From Streptomyces lavendulae subsp. lavendulae (lineage in GTDB: Bacteria; Actinomycetota; Actinomycetes; Streptomycetales; Streptomycetaceae): 64,000 nt of DNA. Each line of letters starts with the position of its first letter. The first letter of the stretch is position 1. Both the position numbers and the translations under genes were made by a program. Positions 8,567 through 16,742 of the stretch are shown piece by piece. Location of the stretch: NCBI RefSeq assembly GCF_002803845.1, contig NZ_CP024985.1, positions 5,901,501 through 5,965,500 on the forward strand. The letters run 5' to 3'. The notes beneath the pieces were generated by a model. That model searched no databases, was not told the DNA's origin, and saw nothing but the letters and a program-made list of their open reading frames with translations.

Positions 8567-9220
8567 ATGCTGCTGGTGCCGCTCTACGAGCACCCCGCCG
8601 ACCGGCCCGAGGACTGGGAGCTGCTCATCCGCTCCGCGGGCCGGCTCCACTCCGTGGTGCTCAACCCCGACAGCGGTCCGGGCCGGGCCCCCGACGAGGG
8701 CTTCGCCGACGTCTGCGCCCGGCTGCGGGACGCCGGGGTGACCGTGCTCGGGTACGTGGACACGGACTACGGGCGGCGCCCGCACGGGGAGGTGGTCCGG
8801 GACCTGCTGCGCCACCGGGACTGGTACGCCACCGACGGGGCCTTCCTCGACCAGGCCGCCGCCGATCCCGAACTGCTGCCCCACTACGGGCGGCTCGCGG
8901 TCTCGGCCCGTGCGGCGGGGGCCCGTACGCTCGTCCTGAACCACGGCGTCCACCCGCACCCCGGATACGTCGGACTCGCCGATCTGCTCGTCACCTTCGA
9001 GGGACCCTGGGACGCCTACCGCGACGCGGCGGCTGCGCCGCCCGCCTGGACCGCCGACCACCCCGCCCGGACGTTCTGCCACCTCGTGTACGCGGTCCCG
9101 CCGGGCGCGCCCGCCGCGGAGCTCGCGGCGGTGCGCCGGGCGGGAGTGCACTGTGCGGTACCGGGCACGGGCGCGCATCCGTGGGGGACCCTCCCGAACG
9201 CCCTGGAGGCCGCCGGATGA
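8567..9220 (+). CDS. Spherulin-4/Sph3-like (GH135) protein, variant active site
   Basis: 217-residue protein beginning MLLVPLYEHPADRPEDW, the typical opening of spherulin-4 domains (GH135, for example the fungal galactosaminoglycan hydrolase Sph3). A TIM-barrel pattern follows, with GYVDTDYG, TDGAFLDQ (90-96 contains D90 and D95) and LLVTFEGPW (E145). Family members normally have Asp-Glu at the DGxFxDE motif; here it is Asp-Gln (D95, Q96). The late glutamate E145 is kept. No signal peptide is visible, so it appears cytosolic, unlike the fungal enzyme. ATG 8567 follows a strong GAGGAG (8552-8557). A GTG at 8525 overlapping the upstream stop (GTGA) would add 14 residues but no export signal. 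The stop overlaps the next ATG by 4 nt. Confidence 0.78.
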   Translation: MLLVPLYEHPADRPEDWELLIRSAGRLHSVVLNPDSGPGRAPDEGFADVCARLRDAGVTVLGYVDTDYGRRPHGEVVRDLLRHRDWYATDGAFLDQAAADPELLPHYGRLAVSARAAGARTLVLNHGVHPHPGYVGLADLLVTFEGPWDAYRDAAAAPPAWTADHPARTFCHLVYAVPPGAPAAELAAVRRAGVHCAVPGTGAHPWGTLPNALEAAG

Positions 9221-10071
9221 AGCGTTTCACCACCGGGCTCGCGGTCATCGCCGCCGGCGCCCTGCTCGTGCTCACCGGATGCTCCTCCGAGCCCGACGAC
9301 GACGAGGAGACCCCGGAACCGGGACCCACCCCTTCCGCGGGTCTCACCCCGGCCCCTTCCACGCCTCCGGGGCAGCGCTGGCAGCCGCAGCCGGGCACGG
9401 CCTGGCAGTGGCAGCTCAGCGGGAAGCTCGACTCCTCCGTGGACGTGCCTGTGTACGACATCGACGGGTTCCTCACCTCGAAGGAGGAGGTCGACGGTCT
9501 GAAGAAGGCCGGCCGCCGCACCATCTGCTACATCTCCACCGGCGCCTGGGAGGACTTCCGCCCCGACTCCGGGGACTTCCCGAAGGACATGCTCGGCGAG
9601 GGCAACGGCTGGAAGGGCGAGCGCTGGATCGACGTCCGGCGGCTGGCCGACGTCGAGCGGCTGATGGCCAAGCGCTTCGACATGTGCCGGGACAAGGGCT
9701 TCGACGCCGTCGAACCGGACAACATGGACGCCTACCGCAACGACTCCGGCTTCCCGGTGAGCGCCGAGGACCAGCTGAAGTTCAACCGGATGATCGCGAA
9801 GCTCGCCCACGACCGGGGGCTGGCCGTCGGGCTCAAGAACGACCTCGACCAGATCCCGCAGCTGGTCGGCGACTACGACTTCGCGGTCAACGAGCAGTGC
9901 GCCCAGTACCGGGAGTGCGACGAGCTGACCCCGTTCATCCGGGCGGGCAAGGCCGTCTTCCACGTCGAGTACGAACTGTCCACGGACAAGTTCTGTGCGC
10001 GCTCGAAGGAGTTGAAGCTCAGCTCGCTGGAGAAGAAGCTCGAACTGGGCCCCTGGCGGAAGTCCTGTTAG
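9217..10071 (+). CDS. Ega3-like GH114 endo-alpha-1,4-polygalactosaminidase lipoprotein
   Basis: 284-residue lipoprotein. The signal peptide ends in the lipobox LTGC with C22 as lipidated cysteine. A Pro/Thr/acidic linker of about 35 residues precedes a GH114 domain. Recognisable elements are WQWQLSGKLD, YDIDGF (Y80-D83; the DxD pair lies in the active-site cleft), TICYISTGAWEDFR and VEPDNMD (E166, D168), the expected carboxylates of GH114. The family cleaves alpha-1,4-linked galactosamine, that is, deacetylated stretches of galactosaminoglycan. Anchored outside the membrane it would act on the product of the first gene's deacetylase. ATGA overlap with the preceding gene indicates coupling. 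It is the last gene of the cluster and faces a convergent histidine kinase gene. Confidence 0.85.
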   Translation: MKRFTTGLAVIAAGALLVLTGCSSEPDDDEETPEPGPTPSAGLTPAPSTPPGQRWQPQPGTAWQWQLSGKLDSSVDVPVYDIDGFLTSKEEVDGLKKAGRRTICYISTGAWEDFRPDSGDFPKDMLGEGNGWKGERWIDVRRLADVERLMAKRFDMCRDKGFDAVEPDNMDAYRNDSGFPVSAEDQLKFNRMIAKLAHDRGLAVGLKNDLDQIPQLVGDYDFAVNEQCAQYRECDELTPFIRAGKAVFHVEYELSTDKFCARSKELKLSSLEKKLELGPWRKSC

Positions 10072-10076
10072 CGGCG

Positions 10077-10096
10077 GGCGCCGGGCGGCCGGCGCC
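10077..10096. terminator. Short GC hairpin between convergent genes
   Basis: Arms 10077-10084 and 10089-10096 form an 8-bp perfect stem with a 4-nt loop between the GH114 gene and the convergent kinase gene. It could serve both strands. Confidence 0.4.
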
Positions 10097-10099
10097 GGG

Positions 10100-11320
10100 T
10101 CAGGCCACCGGCAGGATCGCGTGCACCCGGTAACCGCCCCCGTATCGGGGGCCGGTGAAGCAGGAGCCGCCCAGGGCGCCCGCCCGCTCCCGCATGCCGA
10201 GCAGGCCGTGCCCGCCGCCCGGGTCCGTCGCGGCGGGGGCGGAGTCGGCGGAGTCCCCGCCGTCGTCCAGTACGGTCACCTCCACCGAGGCGCCCACCCG
10301 CACCACGCTGACCTCGGCCTTCGCTCCGGGTCCGGCGTGCTTGCGGACGTTGGTCAGCGCCTCCTGGATCACCCGGTACGCCGCCAGGTCCACGGCGGCC
10401 GGGAGCGGTTCGGCGTCCGCCCCCACCTGCATGAGCACCCGTACCGGCAGTCCGGCGTGCCGGAAGGTGTCCAGCAGTTCGTCCAGCAGGGCCAGCCCCG
10501 GCGCCGGTTCCGTCGGCGCCTCCGGATCGCCCGACTGCCGCAGCAGCCCCACCGTGGCGCGCAGCTCGTTCAGGGCCGAGCGGCTCGCGTCCCGGACGTG
10601 GGCCAGGGCCTCCTTCGCCTGGTCGGGCCGCTTGTCCATGACGTGCGCGGCCACCCCCGCCTGCACGTTGACCAGGGCGATGTGGTGGGCCACCACGTCG
10701 TGCAGGTCCCGGGCGATGCGCAGCCGCTCCTCGGCGACCCGCCGCCGGGCCTCCTCCTCACGGGTCCGTTCGGCCCGTTCGGCCCGCTCCCGTATGGCGT
10801 CGATGAACGCCCGCCGGCTGCGCACCGCGTCCCCGGCGGCCGCGGCCATCCCGGTCCAGGCGAAGATGCCGATGTTCTCCTGCGCGTACCAGGGCAGCGG
10901 CCCGGCGAGCATCGCCACCCCGGTCAGCCCGGCCATCGTCACGAGCCCGATCCGCCAGGTGGTCGGCCGGTCGGTGCGGGAGGCCACCGTGTACAGGGCG
11001 ATCACCGCGGACATCGCGACGGGCGCCCGCGGCTCCCCGGTGGACAGCTCCAGCATGGAGACCCCGCAGGTGATGGCCAGTACGGTCCACGGCCTGCGGC
11101 GACGCAGCACCAGTGCCGCCGAGCCGATCAGCATCAGCAGCAGGGAGAACGGTTCGGGGGTGCGGGTGCCGAAGGTGGGCCCGTGCGGTCCGTGGGGATC
11201 GGCGAAGGATCCGACGACCATGGAGACGAACGCCCCGAGCGCGAGCACGGCGTCGGTGGCGAGCGGGTGCGCCCGCATCCACTGCCGGGTGGGGGCGAAG
11301 GGCCCGAGGTCTGTCGTCAC
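10100..11320 (-). CDS. Orphan NarL-type sensor histidine kinase
   Basis: 406-residue membrane sensor kinase. Five or six hydrophobic segments span about residues 20-165. A charged coiled coil follows, then the HisKA_3 dimerisation box ARDLHDVVAHH with phospho-acceptor H207. The ATP domain has the N box QEALTNVRKHAG, an acidic glycine-poor G1 region and the G2 motif GGGHGLLGMRERAG. It should phosphorylate a NarL/LuxR-type response regulator. No regulator gene is adjacent; the nearest candidate is at 21264-21983, more than 10 kb away. The start is GTG 11320. The gene converges on the exopolysaccharide cluster but shares no promoter with it. Confidence 0.88.
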   Translation of the reverse strand: MTTDLGPFAPTRQWMRAHPLATDAVLALGAFVSMVVGSFADPHGPHGPTFGTRTPEPFSLLLMLIGSAALVLRRRRPWTVLAITCGVSMLELSTGEPRAPVAMSAVIALYTVASRTDRPTTWRIGLVTMAGLTGVAMLAGPLPWYAQENIGIFAWTGMAAAAGDAVRSRRAFIDAIRERAERAERTREEEARRRVAEERLRIARDLHDVVAHHIALVNVQAGVAAHVMDKRPDQAKEALAHVRDASRSALNELRATVGLLRQSGDPEAPTEPAPGLALLDELLDTFRHAGLPVRVLMQVGADAEPLPAAVDLAAYRVIQEALTNVRKHAGPGAKAEVSVVRVGASVEVTVLDDGGDSADSAPAATDPGGGHGLLGMRERAGALGGSCFTGPRYGGGYRVHAILPVA

Positions 11321-11356
11321 CCCGATACGGTACGGCCTTGCGGCCGGAGGGCTCCC

Positions 11357-12007
11357 CTACAGGAGGGGCGGGGGCCGGCGGACGATCGGGGCGCGGGAGC
11401 GGGCCGGTCCCCACTTCGCGCGGACCGTGCAGACGGCCATCACGGCGGCGATGGCCGCCAGGTGTTCCTTGCCGGCCAGGTTGTCCTTGAACAGCACCTC
11501 GCCGATCATCACGAGGATCACCAGCGCCCCGGTGAAGTAGGCCCGGTAGCGCCAGCAGACGTAGATCGCGAGGCCCACCACGGCGGCGGAGGGGCCGGTG
11601 TCGTTGACGATCCGGTCGGACACCGGCAGGCCGAAGGGGTGGTCGTGGCCCAGGGAGAGCCCGATGCGGGCGTAGGTGGTGCCGGCGAGGGTGGCGACGT
11701 AGCCGATCAGCAGGGTGCGCCACCAGCCGATGCAGATCTCCGAGATCCCGAACACCAGCAGGATCTGGGCGAGCGCCCCCCACACCGGCAGGTCGAGGGC
11801 GGGGACGAACAGTGACAGCGGAGTGCGCAGCACGGCGAGCCACAGGGGGTCGACGGCCTTGACGGACCCCAGGTTCTGGACGGGCTGGAAGCCCCACGAC
11901 GTGTTCTGCACGACCTGGAAGAGGGAGGTCAGGCAGACCGCGCCGATGGTCATCGGGATGGCGCGCCACTTGTCGCGGACGAGCGCGTCCCGGATGGTCC
12001 AGAACAT
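11357..12007 (-). CDS. Rhomboid-like integral membrane protein
   Basis: 216-residue protein with about six hydrophobic helices. Residues NDTGPSAAVVG place a serine at 140, and GKEHLAAI places a histidine at 182. This order and spacing (Ser in one helix, His two helices later) recall the rhomboid Ser-His dyad, although the usual GxSG is here GPSA. It may be an active or an inactive rhomboid relative. The ATG at 12007 begins MFWTIRDALVRDKW. Open frame continues upstream into the neighbouring gene, but the added residues look unlike coding sequence. It lies 53 bp after the MprF-like gene on the same strand, so the two probably share a transcript and may work together at the membrane. Confidence 0.7.
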   Translation of the reverse strand: MFWTIRDALVRDKWRAIPMTIGAVCLTSLFQVVQNTSWGFQPVQNLGSVKAVDPLWLAVLRTPLSLFVPALDLPVWGALAQILLVFGISEICIGWWRTLLIGYVATLAGTTYARIGLSLGHDHPFGLPVSDRIVNDTGPSAAVVGLAIYVCWRYRAYFTGALVILVMIGEVLFKDNLAGKEHLAAIAAVMAVCTVRAKWGPARSRAPIVRRPPPLL

Positions 12008-12060
12008 GGGGCCCCACTCACGGCGGGCGAACCGCCGTAGTGGGGCCGTCGGCCACGACG

Positions 12061-13929
12061 TCAACGAATCGTCTCCAGATGTCTGCGGTGCAGCCACTTC
12101 GGCAGGCCGGGTGCCTCCAGGAAGCCCTCGGCCCGGCCCGCCGCGACACCGATGCGCAGCAGGTCGGAACTCTTCTCGAAGAGCATGAACCGCGGCTCCC
12201 AGATCGGCCGGTATTTGGCGTTGGCCCGGTAGAGGGACTCGATCTGCCACCAACGGGAGAAGAAGCTCAGCAGGGAGCGCCACATGCGCAGCACCGGTCC
12301 CGCGCCGAGCTTGGACCCCCGCTCGAAGACGGAGCGGAACATCGCGAAGTTCAGTGAGACCTGTGTGACGCCGATCTCCTTCGAGCGTTCCAGGAGTTCG
12401 ATGACCATGAACTCCATCAGGCCGTTCTCGGAGTCCCGGTCACGGCGCATCAGGTCGAGGGAGAGGCCCTTGGGGCCCCACGGCACGAAGGACAGCACGG
12501 CCCGCAGGTCGCCGTTGCCGTCGGTGCACTCCAGCATCACGCACTGCCCGTCGTCCGGGTCGCCGAGGCGGCCCAGGGCCATGGAGAAGCCGCGCTCGGT
12601 CGCGCCGTCGCGCCAGTCGTCGGCCTTCTTGAGGAGGACGTCCATCTCCTCGGCCGGGATGTCGGCGTGGCGGCGGATGCGGACCGTGTACCCGGCCCGC
12701 TTGACGCGGTTGAAGGCCTGCCGGACGGTCCGCATCGCGCGGCCCTCCAGCGTGAACTCGTCGGTCTCCACGATGGCCTCGTCGCCGAGCTCCAGGGCGT
12801 CCAGTCCGTGCCGGGCGTAGATCTGCCCGGCCTCCTCGCTGGCGCCCATCACGGCCGGTACCCAGCCGTGCTCGCGGGCCTCGGCCAGCCACGGCTCGAT
12901 CGCGCCGGGCCAGGCCTCGGGGTCGCCGATGGGGTCGCCGGAGGCCAGCGAGACCCCGCCGACGACGCGGTAGGTGACGGCGGCCTTGCCGGTGGGGGAC
13001 CAGATGACGGACTTCTCGCGGCGCAGCGCGAAGTAGCCGAGCGAGTCGCGGTCGCCCTGCTTGGCGAGCAGCGCCCGCAGCCGCTCCTCGTCCTCGGGGG
13101 TGAGCGGGTCGACGGCGCGGCGCGAGCGGAAGGCCGCGAACAGCACGGCGAGGAGCAGCAGCATCGACATCACGTTGATGAAGACGTCCACCCAGGCGGG
13201 CGTGGTGATCGCGTTGTACGCCTTGTCGTCGGGCGCGAGCGTGATCAGCCGCATCACGCCGTACCGCCAGCGGGCCAGGAACGTCGCGTCGGCGCGGTCC
13301 GGGTCCGTGTTGGTGGCGCCCACCAGCAGGGCGGCGACCAGCGAGGTCAGCAGCAGGCCGACGGCGGCGACGGCGGTGGCCAGCTTCGGGTTCGAGCGGT
13401 CGCCCTTGGCGTAGAACTCGTGGCGGCCCACCAGCAGCGCGCCGACGAAGGCGGCGGTCAGGGCGAGCGAGACCCAGTTCTGCGCGTGGTCGCGGAACTC
13501 CGGGTAGCACAGGTTGAACTCGCCGCTCGTGCACGGGGCGAACGCGGCGACCGCGAAGGCCAGCAGCAGCATGCCGCTGACCACCAGGTTCAGGATCCAC
13601 GCGGCCCGCTTGCGGCGGCCCATGGTCACCGCGAGCAGCATCGAGAACAGGCCGGACGCGAAACCGGCCGTCAGCAGGTACGGGGTGTAGAAGTCGGCGG
13701 TGTTGTGCCTGCGCAGGTCCTGCCCGAGCGAAAGCCACACCGCGCTGAGGAAGTTCACGAAGGTGACGGCCCGCAGGTACCAGACCGCGAAGGCGGCGCT
13801 TCGTCTCGACGAGGCGCTCCCCCTGCGGGTCTCGGCCTTCGCGGCGGGCTCGCCGCCGGACTCCTTCTTCTTGTTGGAACCCTTGCCGGATGCCTGATCC
13901 AGGCTCCGGTCGGTGTCTACGCTGGTCAA
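12061..13929 (-). CDS. MprF/LysX-like aminoacyl-phosphatidylglycerol synthase (DUF2156)
   Basis: 622-residue membrane protein. A basic, lysine-rich cytosolic N-terminus of about 45 residues precedes six or so membrane helices (about 45-280). A C-terminal GNAT-like LPG_synthase_C domain runs from about 300 to 620, with YFALRREKSVIWSP, YRVVGGVSLASGDPIG and LSFVPWGPKGLSLDLMRRD. Members transfer an amino acid, often lysine, from tRNA to membrane lipid and protect against cationic peptides. There is no lysyl-tRNA synthetase domain of the mycobacterial LysX type. TTG 13929 is preferred because GGGAGAGG sits just upstream. An ATG at 13944 lies 15 nt further up and has no Shine-Dalgarno. Confidence 0.82.
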   Translation of the reverse strand: MTSVDTDRSLDQASGKGSNKKKESGGEPAAKAETRRGSASSRRSAAFAVWYLRAVTFVNFLSAVWLSLGQDLRRHNTADFYTPYLLTAGFASGLFSMLLAVTMGRRKRAAWILNLVVSGMLLLAFAVAAFAPCTSGEFNLCYPEFRDHAQNWVSLALTAAFVGALLVGRHEFYAKGDRSNPKLATAVAAVGLLLTSLVAALLVGATNTDPDRADATFLARWRYGVMRLITLAPDDKAYNAITTPAWVDVFINVMSMLLLLAVLFAAFRSRRAVDPLTPEDEERLRALLAKQGDRDSLGYFALRREKSVIWSPTGKAAVTYRVVGGVSLASGDPIGDPEAWPGAIEPWLAEAREHGWVPAVMGASEEAGQIYARHGLDALELGDEAIVETDEFTLEGRAMRTVRQAFNRVKRAGYTVRIRRHADIPAEEMDVLLKKADDWRDGATERGFSMALGRLGDPDDGQCVMLECTDGNGDLRAVLSFVPWGPKGLSLDLMRRDRDSENGLMEFMVIELLERSKEIGVTQVSLNFAMFRSVFERGSKLGAGPVLRMWRSLLSFFSRWWQIESLYRANAKYRPIWEPRFMLFEKSSDLLRIGVAAGRAEGFLEAPGLPKWLHRRHLETIR

Positions 13930-14024
13930 GCGGACCTCTCCCATGAAAAGCGATGATATGGGGCGTCACCGTCCACAGGCAGTGCGAGCACTGCGGACTG
14001 GTCAGGCCCGTAGTGCCCGGTGTT

Positions 14025-15092
14025 TCAGTCCGTCGGCTGTTCCACAGCCGCCCGCTCCGGCAGTTCCGCCGCGAGTGCGGCGGCCGCCTGGACCAGGGGG
14101 AGTGCCAGCAAGGCCCCGGTTCCTTCTCCCACTGTGACGCCGTGGTCGAGCACGGGGTTGAGTGCCATCCGGTCCAGGGCTTTCGCCTGGCCCGGCTCCC
14201 CGCTGGTCTGTCCGGCCAGCCACCAGTCCGGGGCGCGGAAGGCGGCCCGCTGGGCCACCAGTCCGCAGGCCGCCGAGACGACCCCGTCGAGGATGACCGG
14301 TGTACGGCGCACCGCGCACTGGAGGAGGAAGCCGGTGATCGCGGCGACGTCCGCGCCGCCGACCGCCGCCAGCAGGGCCATCTGGTCGCCGAGGACCGGG
14401 CGGGCGCGGCGCAGCGAGTCCCTGACGGCGGCGCACTTGCGCATCCAGGCCAGGTCGTCGATCGGCACCCCGCCGCGGCCGGTGACCACGGACGCGTCCG
14501 TTCCGCAGAGCGCGGCGACCAGGACGGCCGCCACGGTGGTGCCGCCCACGCTGAGGTCGCCGAGGACGACCAGGTCCGTACCGGAGTCGGCCTCCTCGTC
14601 GGCGATCCGGATGCCCAGGCGCAGTGCGGCCTCGGCCTCCTGCGCCGTCAGCGCGTCCTCCACGTCGATCCGGCCGCTGCCGCGCCGTACGCGGTGCCGG
14701 GTCACGTCCTCGGGCAGCAGCCCGGGGTCGCAGTCCAGGCCCGCGTCCACGACGCGGACGCCCGCGCCGAGCCGCCCGGCCAGGATGGACACCGGGCTGG
14801 TTCCCTCCAGGACGGAACGGACCAGTTCGTGGGCGCTGCCCGCGGCCCGTGCCGAGACGCCCTGGGCGGCGATCCCGTGGTCGGCGGCGAACAGCACGAC
14901 GCGCGGCCGCTCGATCGGCTTCACCGGGACCTGCCCCTGTGCGGCGGCCAGCCATTCGGCGAGGTCGTCGAGCCGTCCCAGCGCGCCGGGCGGCACGGCC
15001 AGCCGCTCACGGCGATCCTCGGCGTCACGCCGGACGCCCCCGTCGGGGCGTTCGATCAGATCGGAGAAGTCGTCGAGATTCAGCGTGGTCAT
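14025..15092 (-). CDS. cobT: Nicotinate-nucleotide-dimethylbenzimidazole phosphoribosyltransferase
   Basis: 355-residue CobT, which makes alpha-ribazole phosphate for the lower ligand loop of cobalamin. Typical features are PPGALGRLDDLA near the N-terminus, FAADHGIAAQGVSA, GDLSVGGTTVAAV and the C-terminal VTVGEGTGALLALPL, whose E323 matches the known catalytic glutamate position of the 356-residue Salmonella enzyme. It is transcribed together with cobU, 66 bp upstream on the same strand. cobS lies 5 kb away on the other strand, so the late cobalamin genes are split here. No cobalamin riboswitch is visible upstream. Confidence 0.95.
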   Translation of the reverse strand: MTTLNLDDFSDLIERPDGGVRRDAEDRRERLAVPPGALGRLDDLAEWLAAAQGQVPVKPIERPRVVLFAADHGIAAQGVSARAAGSAHELVRSVLEGTSPVSILAGRLGAGVRVVDAGLDCDPGLLPEDVTRHRVRRGSGRIDVEDALTAQEAEAALRLGIRIADEEADSGTDLVVLGDLSVGGTTVAAVLVAALCGTDASVVTGRGGVPIDDLAWMRKCAAVRDSLRRARPVLGDQMALLAAVGGADVAAITGFLLQCAVRRTPVILDGVVSAACGLVAQRAAFRAPDWWLAGQTSGEPGQAKALDRMALNPVLDHGVTVGEGTGALLALPLVQAAAALAAELPERAAVEQPTD

Positions 15093-15158
15093 TTGCCAGA
15101 GACTACAGCCGGTCAGGCCCTCTCTCAGGGGCGCTCCCGCGGATCCTCTGGCGGGCCC

Positions 15159-16373
15159 TCACCGGGGCTGCTCCTTGAGGGCGAGCGGCTGGCCCGCCAC
15201 CACCAGCAGGACGTGCTCGCACTCGCCCGCCACCGCGTTGTTGAGGCGGCCCAGCTCGTCGCGGAACCGCCGTCCCGCGGCCGTCGCGGGGACCACGCCG
15301 GCGCCCACCTCGTTGCTGACGAGCACCGTGCGGCGGCGCGTCGCGCGGACCGCCGCCACGAGGTCGGCCATCCGTCGGCGCAGCTCCTTCTGGCCGCCGG
15401 CCGCCCAGACGGAGTCGTCCCAGGCGCCGGCCCGGTCCATGGCGTCGGTGAGCCACAGCGCGAGGCAGTCGATCAGCAGCGGGGGCCCGGCCTGCTCCAG
15501 CAGCGGCACCAGTTCGCAGGTCTCCACCGTCCGCCAGCCGGCCGGACGCCGCTCGCGGTGCAGGCCGACGCGCTGGGCCCACTCCGCGTCGCCGTCGCGG
15601 GTGCCGCCGGTGGCGACGTAGACCACCTCGGGGAAGGACTCCAGCCGGCGCTCCGCCTCGAAGGACTTGCCCGAGCGGGCGCCGCCCAGCACCAGGGTGC
15701 GGCGGGGCACGTCCGGCACCTCGTGGTAGTCGCCCGCCGTCACCGTGGTGCCGTCGGGCACCGCGCGGGCCCCGGCGGCCGCGCACCGGCGTTCCAGTTC
15801 CCGGCCCGGCGGGGTGTCGTGGTCCACGTGCACGGCGATCACGTCGGTGGCCGGGCCGACGGCGCCGCTCGCGCGCAGCCGGGCCAGGGCCTCGGGGCGG
15901 CCGAGCACGTCCGCGAGGACCACGTCGTACGCGCGCCGCGCCGTGGTTCCGTTGGTACCCGACGGCGCCCCGCCCGGCGGCAGGTACAGCAGCCGGCTCC
16001 CGTCCGGGCCGGTGACCTCGTACCCGGTGCCGGGCGCGTCCATCGGCACCGCCCGCACCCGGTGCCCGCTGATCACCGAGAGCTCCCGCCCGTCCGGGAC
16101 CCGGCCCGCGGCGGGCAGCCCGGGCGGCAGCTCGACGGGCGGCCCGTCGTGCGGGTGCGTCAGCAGCACCTGCCGTACGCCGGCCAGCGAATGCCCCGCG
16201 CGGGCCCCGGCCAGCACCGCCCCGGGCGTCAGGTCCAGCAGCAGCGCGCCGTCCACGAGGACGGCGGTCGCGGCGCGGGCGAGCGGGCCCACGGAGACCG
16301 CGCAGGCGGCGCAGGGACAGCCGGGGCGGGGCAGTCCTTCAGGGGTACCGGTGCCGAGCAAGGTGAGTTCCAC
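15159..16373 (-). CDS. cobU: MBL-like domain fused to CobU adenosylcobinamide kinase/guanylyltransferase
   Basis: 404-residue fusion. Residues 1-215 form a metallo-beta-lactamase-like domain with CPCAAC (19-24) and LTHPHDGPP (71-79). The usual HxHxDH metal motif is reduced to HPHD, so catalysis is uncertain. Residues 225-404 are CobU, with P-loop GGARSGKS (230-237), ETCELVPLL, DCLALWLTDAM and VSNEVGAGVVP. CobU phosphorylates adenosylcobinamide and attaches GMP before the CobT/CobS steps. GTG 16373 is chosen because GGAGG precedes it by about 9 nt; longer open frame upstream is not supported. It is followed by cobT. Confidence 0.9.
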   Translation of the reverse strand: MELTLLGTGTPEGLPRPGCPCAACAVSVGPLARAATAVLVDGALLLDLTPGAVLAGARAGHSLAGVRQVLLTHPHDGPPVELPPGLPAAGRVPDGRELSVISGHRVRAVPMDAPGTGYEVTGPDGSRLLYLPPGGAPSGTNGTTARRAYDVVLADVLGRPEALARLRASGAVGPATDVIAVHVDHDTPPGRELERRCAAAGARAVPDGTTVTAGDYHEVPDVPRRTLVLGGARSGKSFEAERRLESFPEVVYVATGGTRDGDAEWAQRVGLHRERRPAGWRTVETCELVPLLEQAGPPLLIDCLALWLTDAMDRAGAWDDSVWAAGGQKELRRRMADLVAAVRATRRRTVLVSNEVGAGVVPATAAGRRFRDELGRLNNAVAGECEHVLLVVAGQPLALKEQPR

Positions 16374-16476
16374 ACAGAGATCCTCCCGCGTCGCCGGTAC
16401 TGGTGCGCGTCCGGTTACTCTGCGGGCACACTCATGCCGAGAAGTGTGAGATCGCGTGCGAACAACGGAGGCGGAC

Positions 16477-16686
16477 ATGGTGTGGACGTGGCGGTTCGAG
16501 AAGGCCGACGGCGCCGAGACGACCCCGGCGGTGGAACCGGAGGAGTTCACCACCCAGGGGGACGCCGAGTCCTGGATCGGCGAGGTCTGGAAGGAGCTCC
16601 TCGACGGGGGCGCCGAGCAGGTCACCCTCTTCGAGGACGACACCCTGATCTACAAGATGAGCCTCAGCGCGGCCGCCGAGGCGTAG
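16477..16686 (+). CDS. Small acidic conserved protein
   Basis: 69-residue acidic protein (MVWTWRFEKADG...), tryptophan-rich at its start and with no membrane segment. ATG 16477 is selected because GGAG lies 6 nt upstream; a GTG at 16456 would place that site inside the coding sequence. I recall similar short proteins in this position in other Streptomyces, but no function is known to me. It is divergent from cobU and ends at a bidirectional hairpin. Confidence 0.8.
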   Translation: MVWTWRFEKADGAETTPAVEPEEFTTQGDAESWIGEVWKELLDGGAEQVTLFEDDTLIYKMSLSAAAEA

Positions 16687-16694
16687 TCCCCGGC

Positions 16695-16732
16695 CGGTAC
16701 GGGGCCGGCCGCGCGCCGGCGGCCCCGTACCG
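16695..16732. terminator. Bidirectional hairpin terminator
   Basis: Perfect 13-bp stem (16695-16707 with 16720-16732) and 12-nt loop, placed between the convergent small acidic gene and the methyltransferase gene. It can serve both strands. Confidence 0.7.
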
Positions 16733-16742
16733 CAGGGCCGGG

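Noticed and set aside
16374..16476. Cobalamin riboswitch upstream of cobU
   Set aside because: No B12-box-like sequence was seen, and the gap to the divergent gene is too short for the full aptamer.
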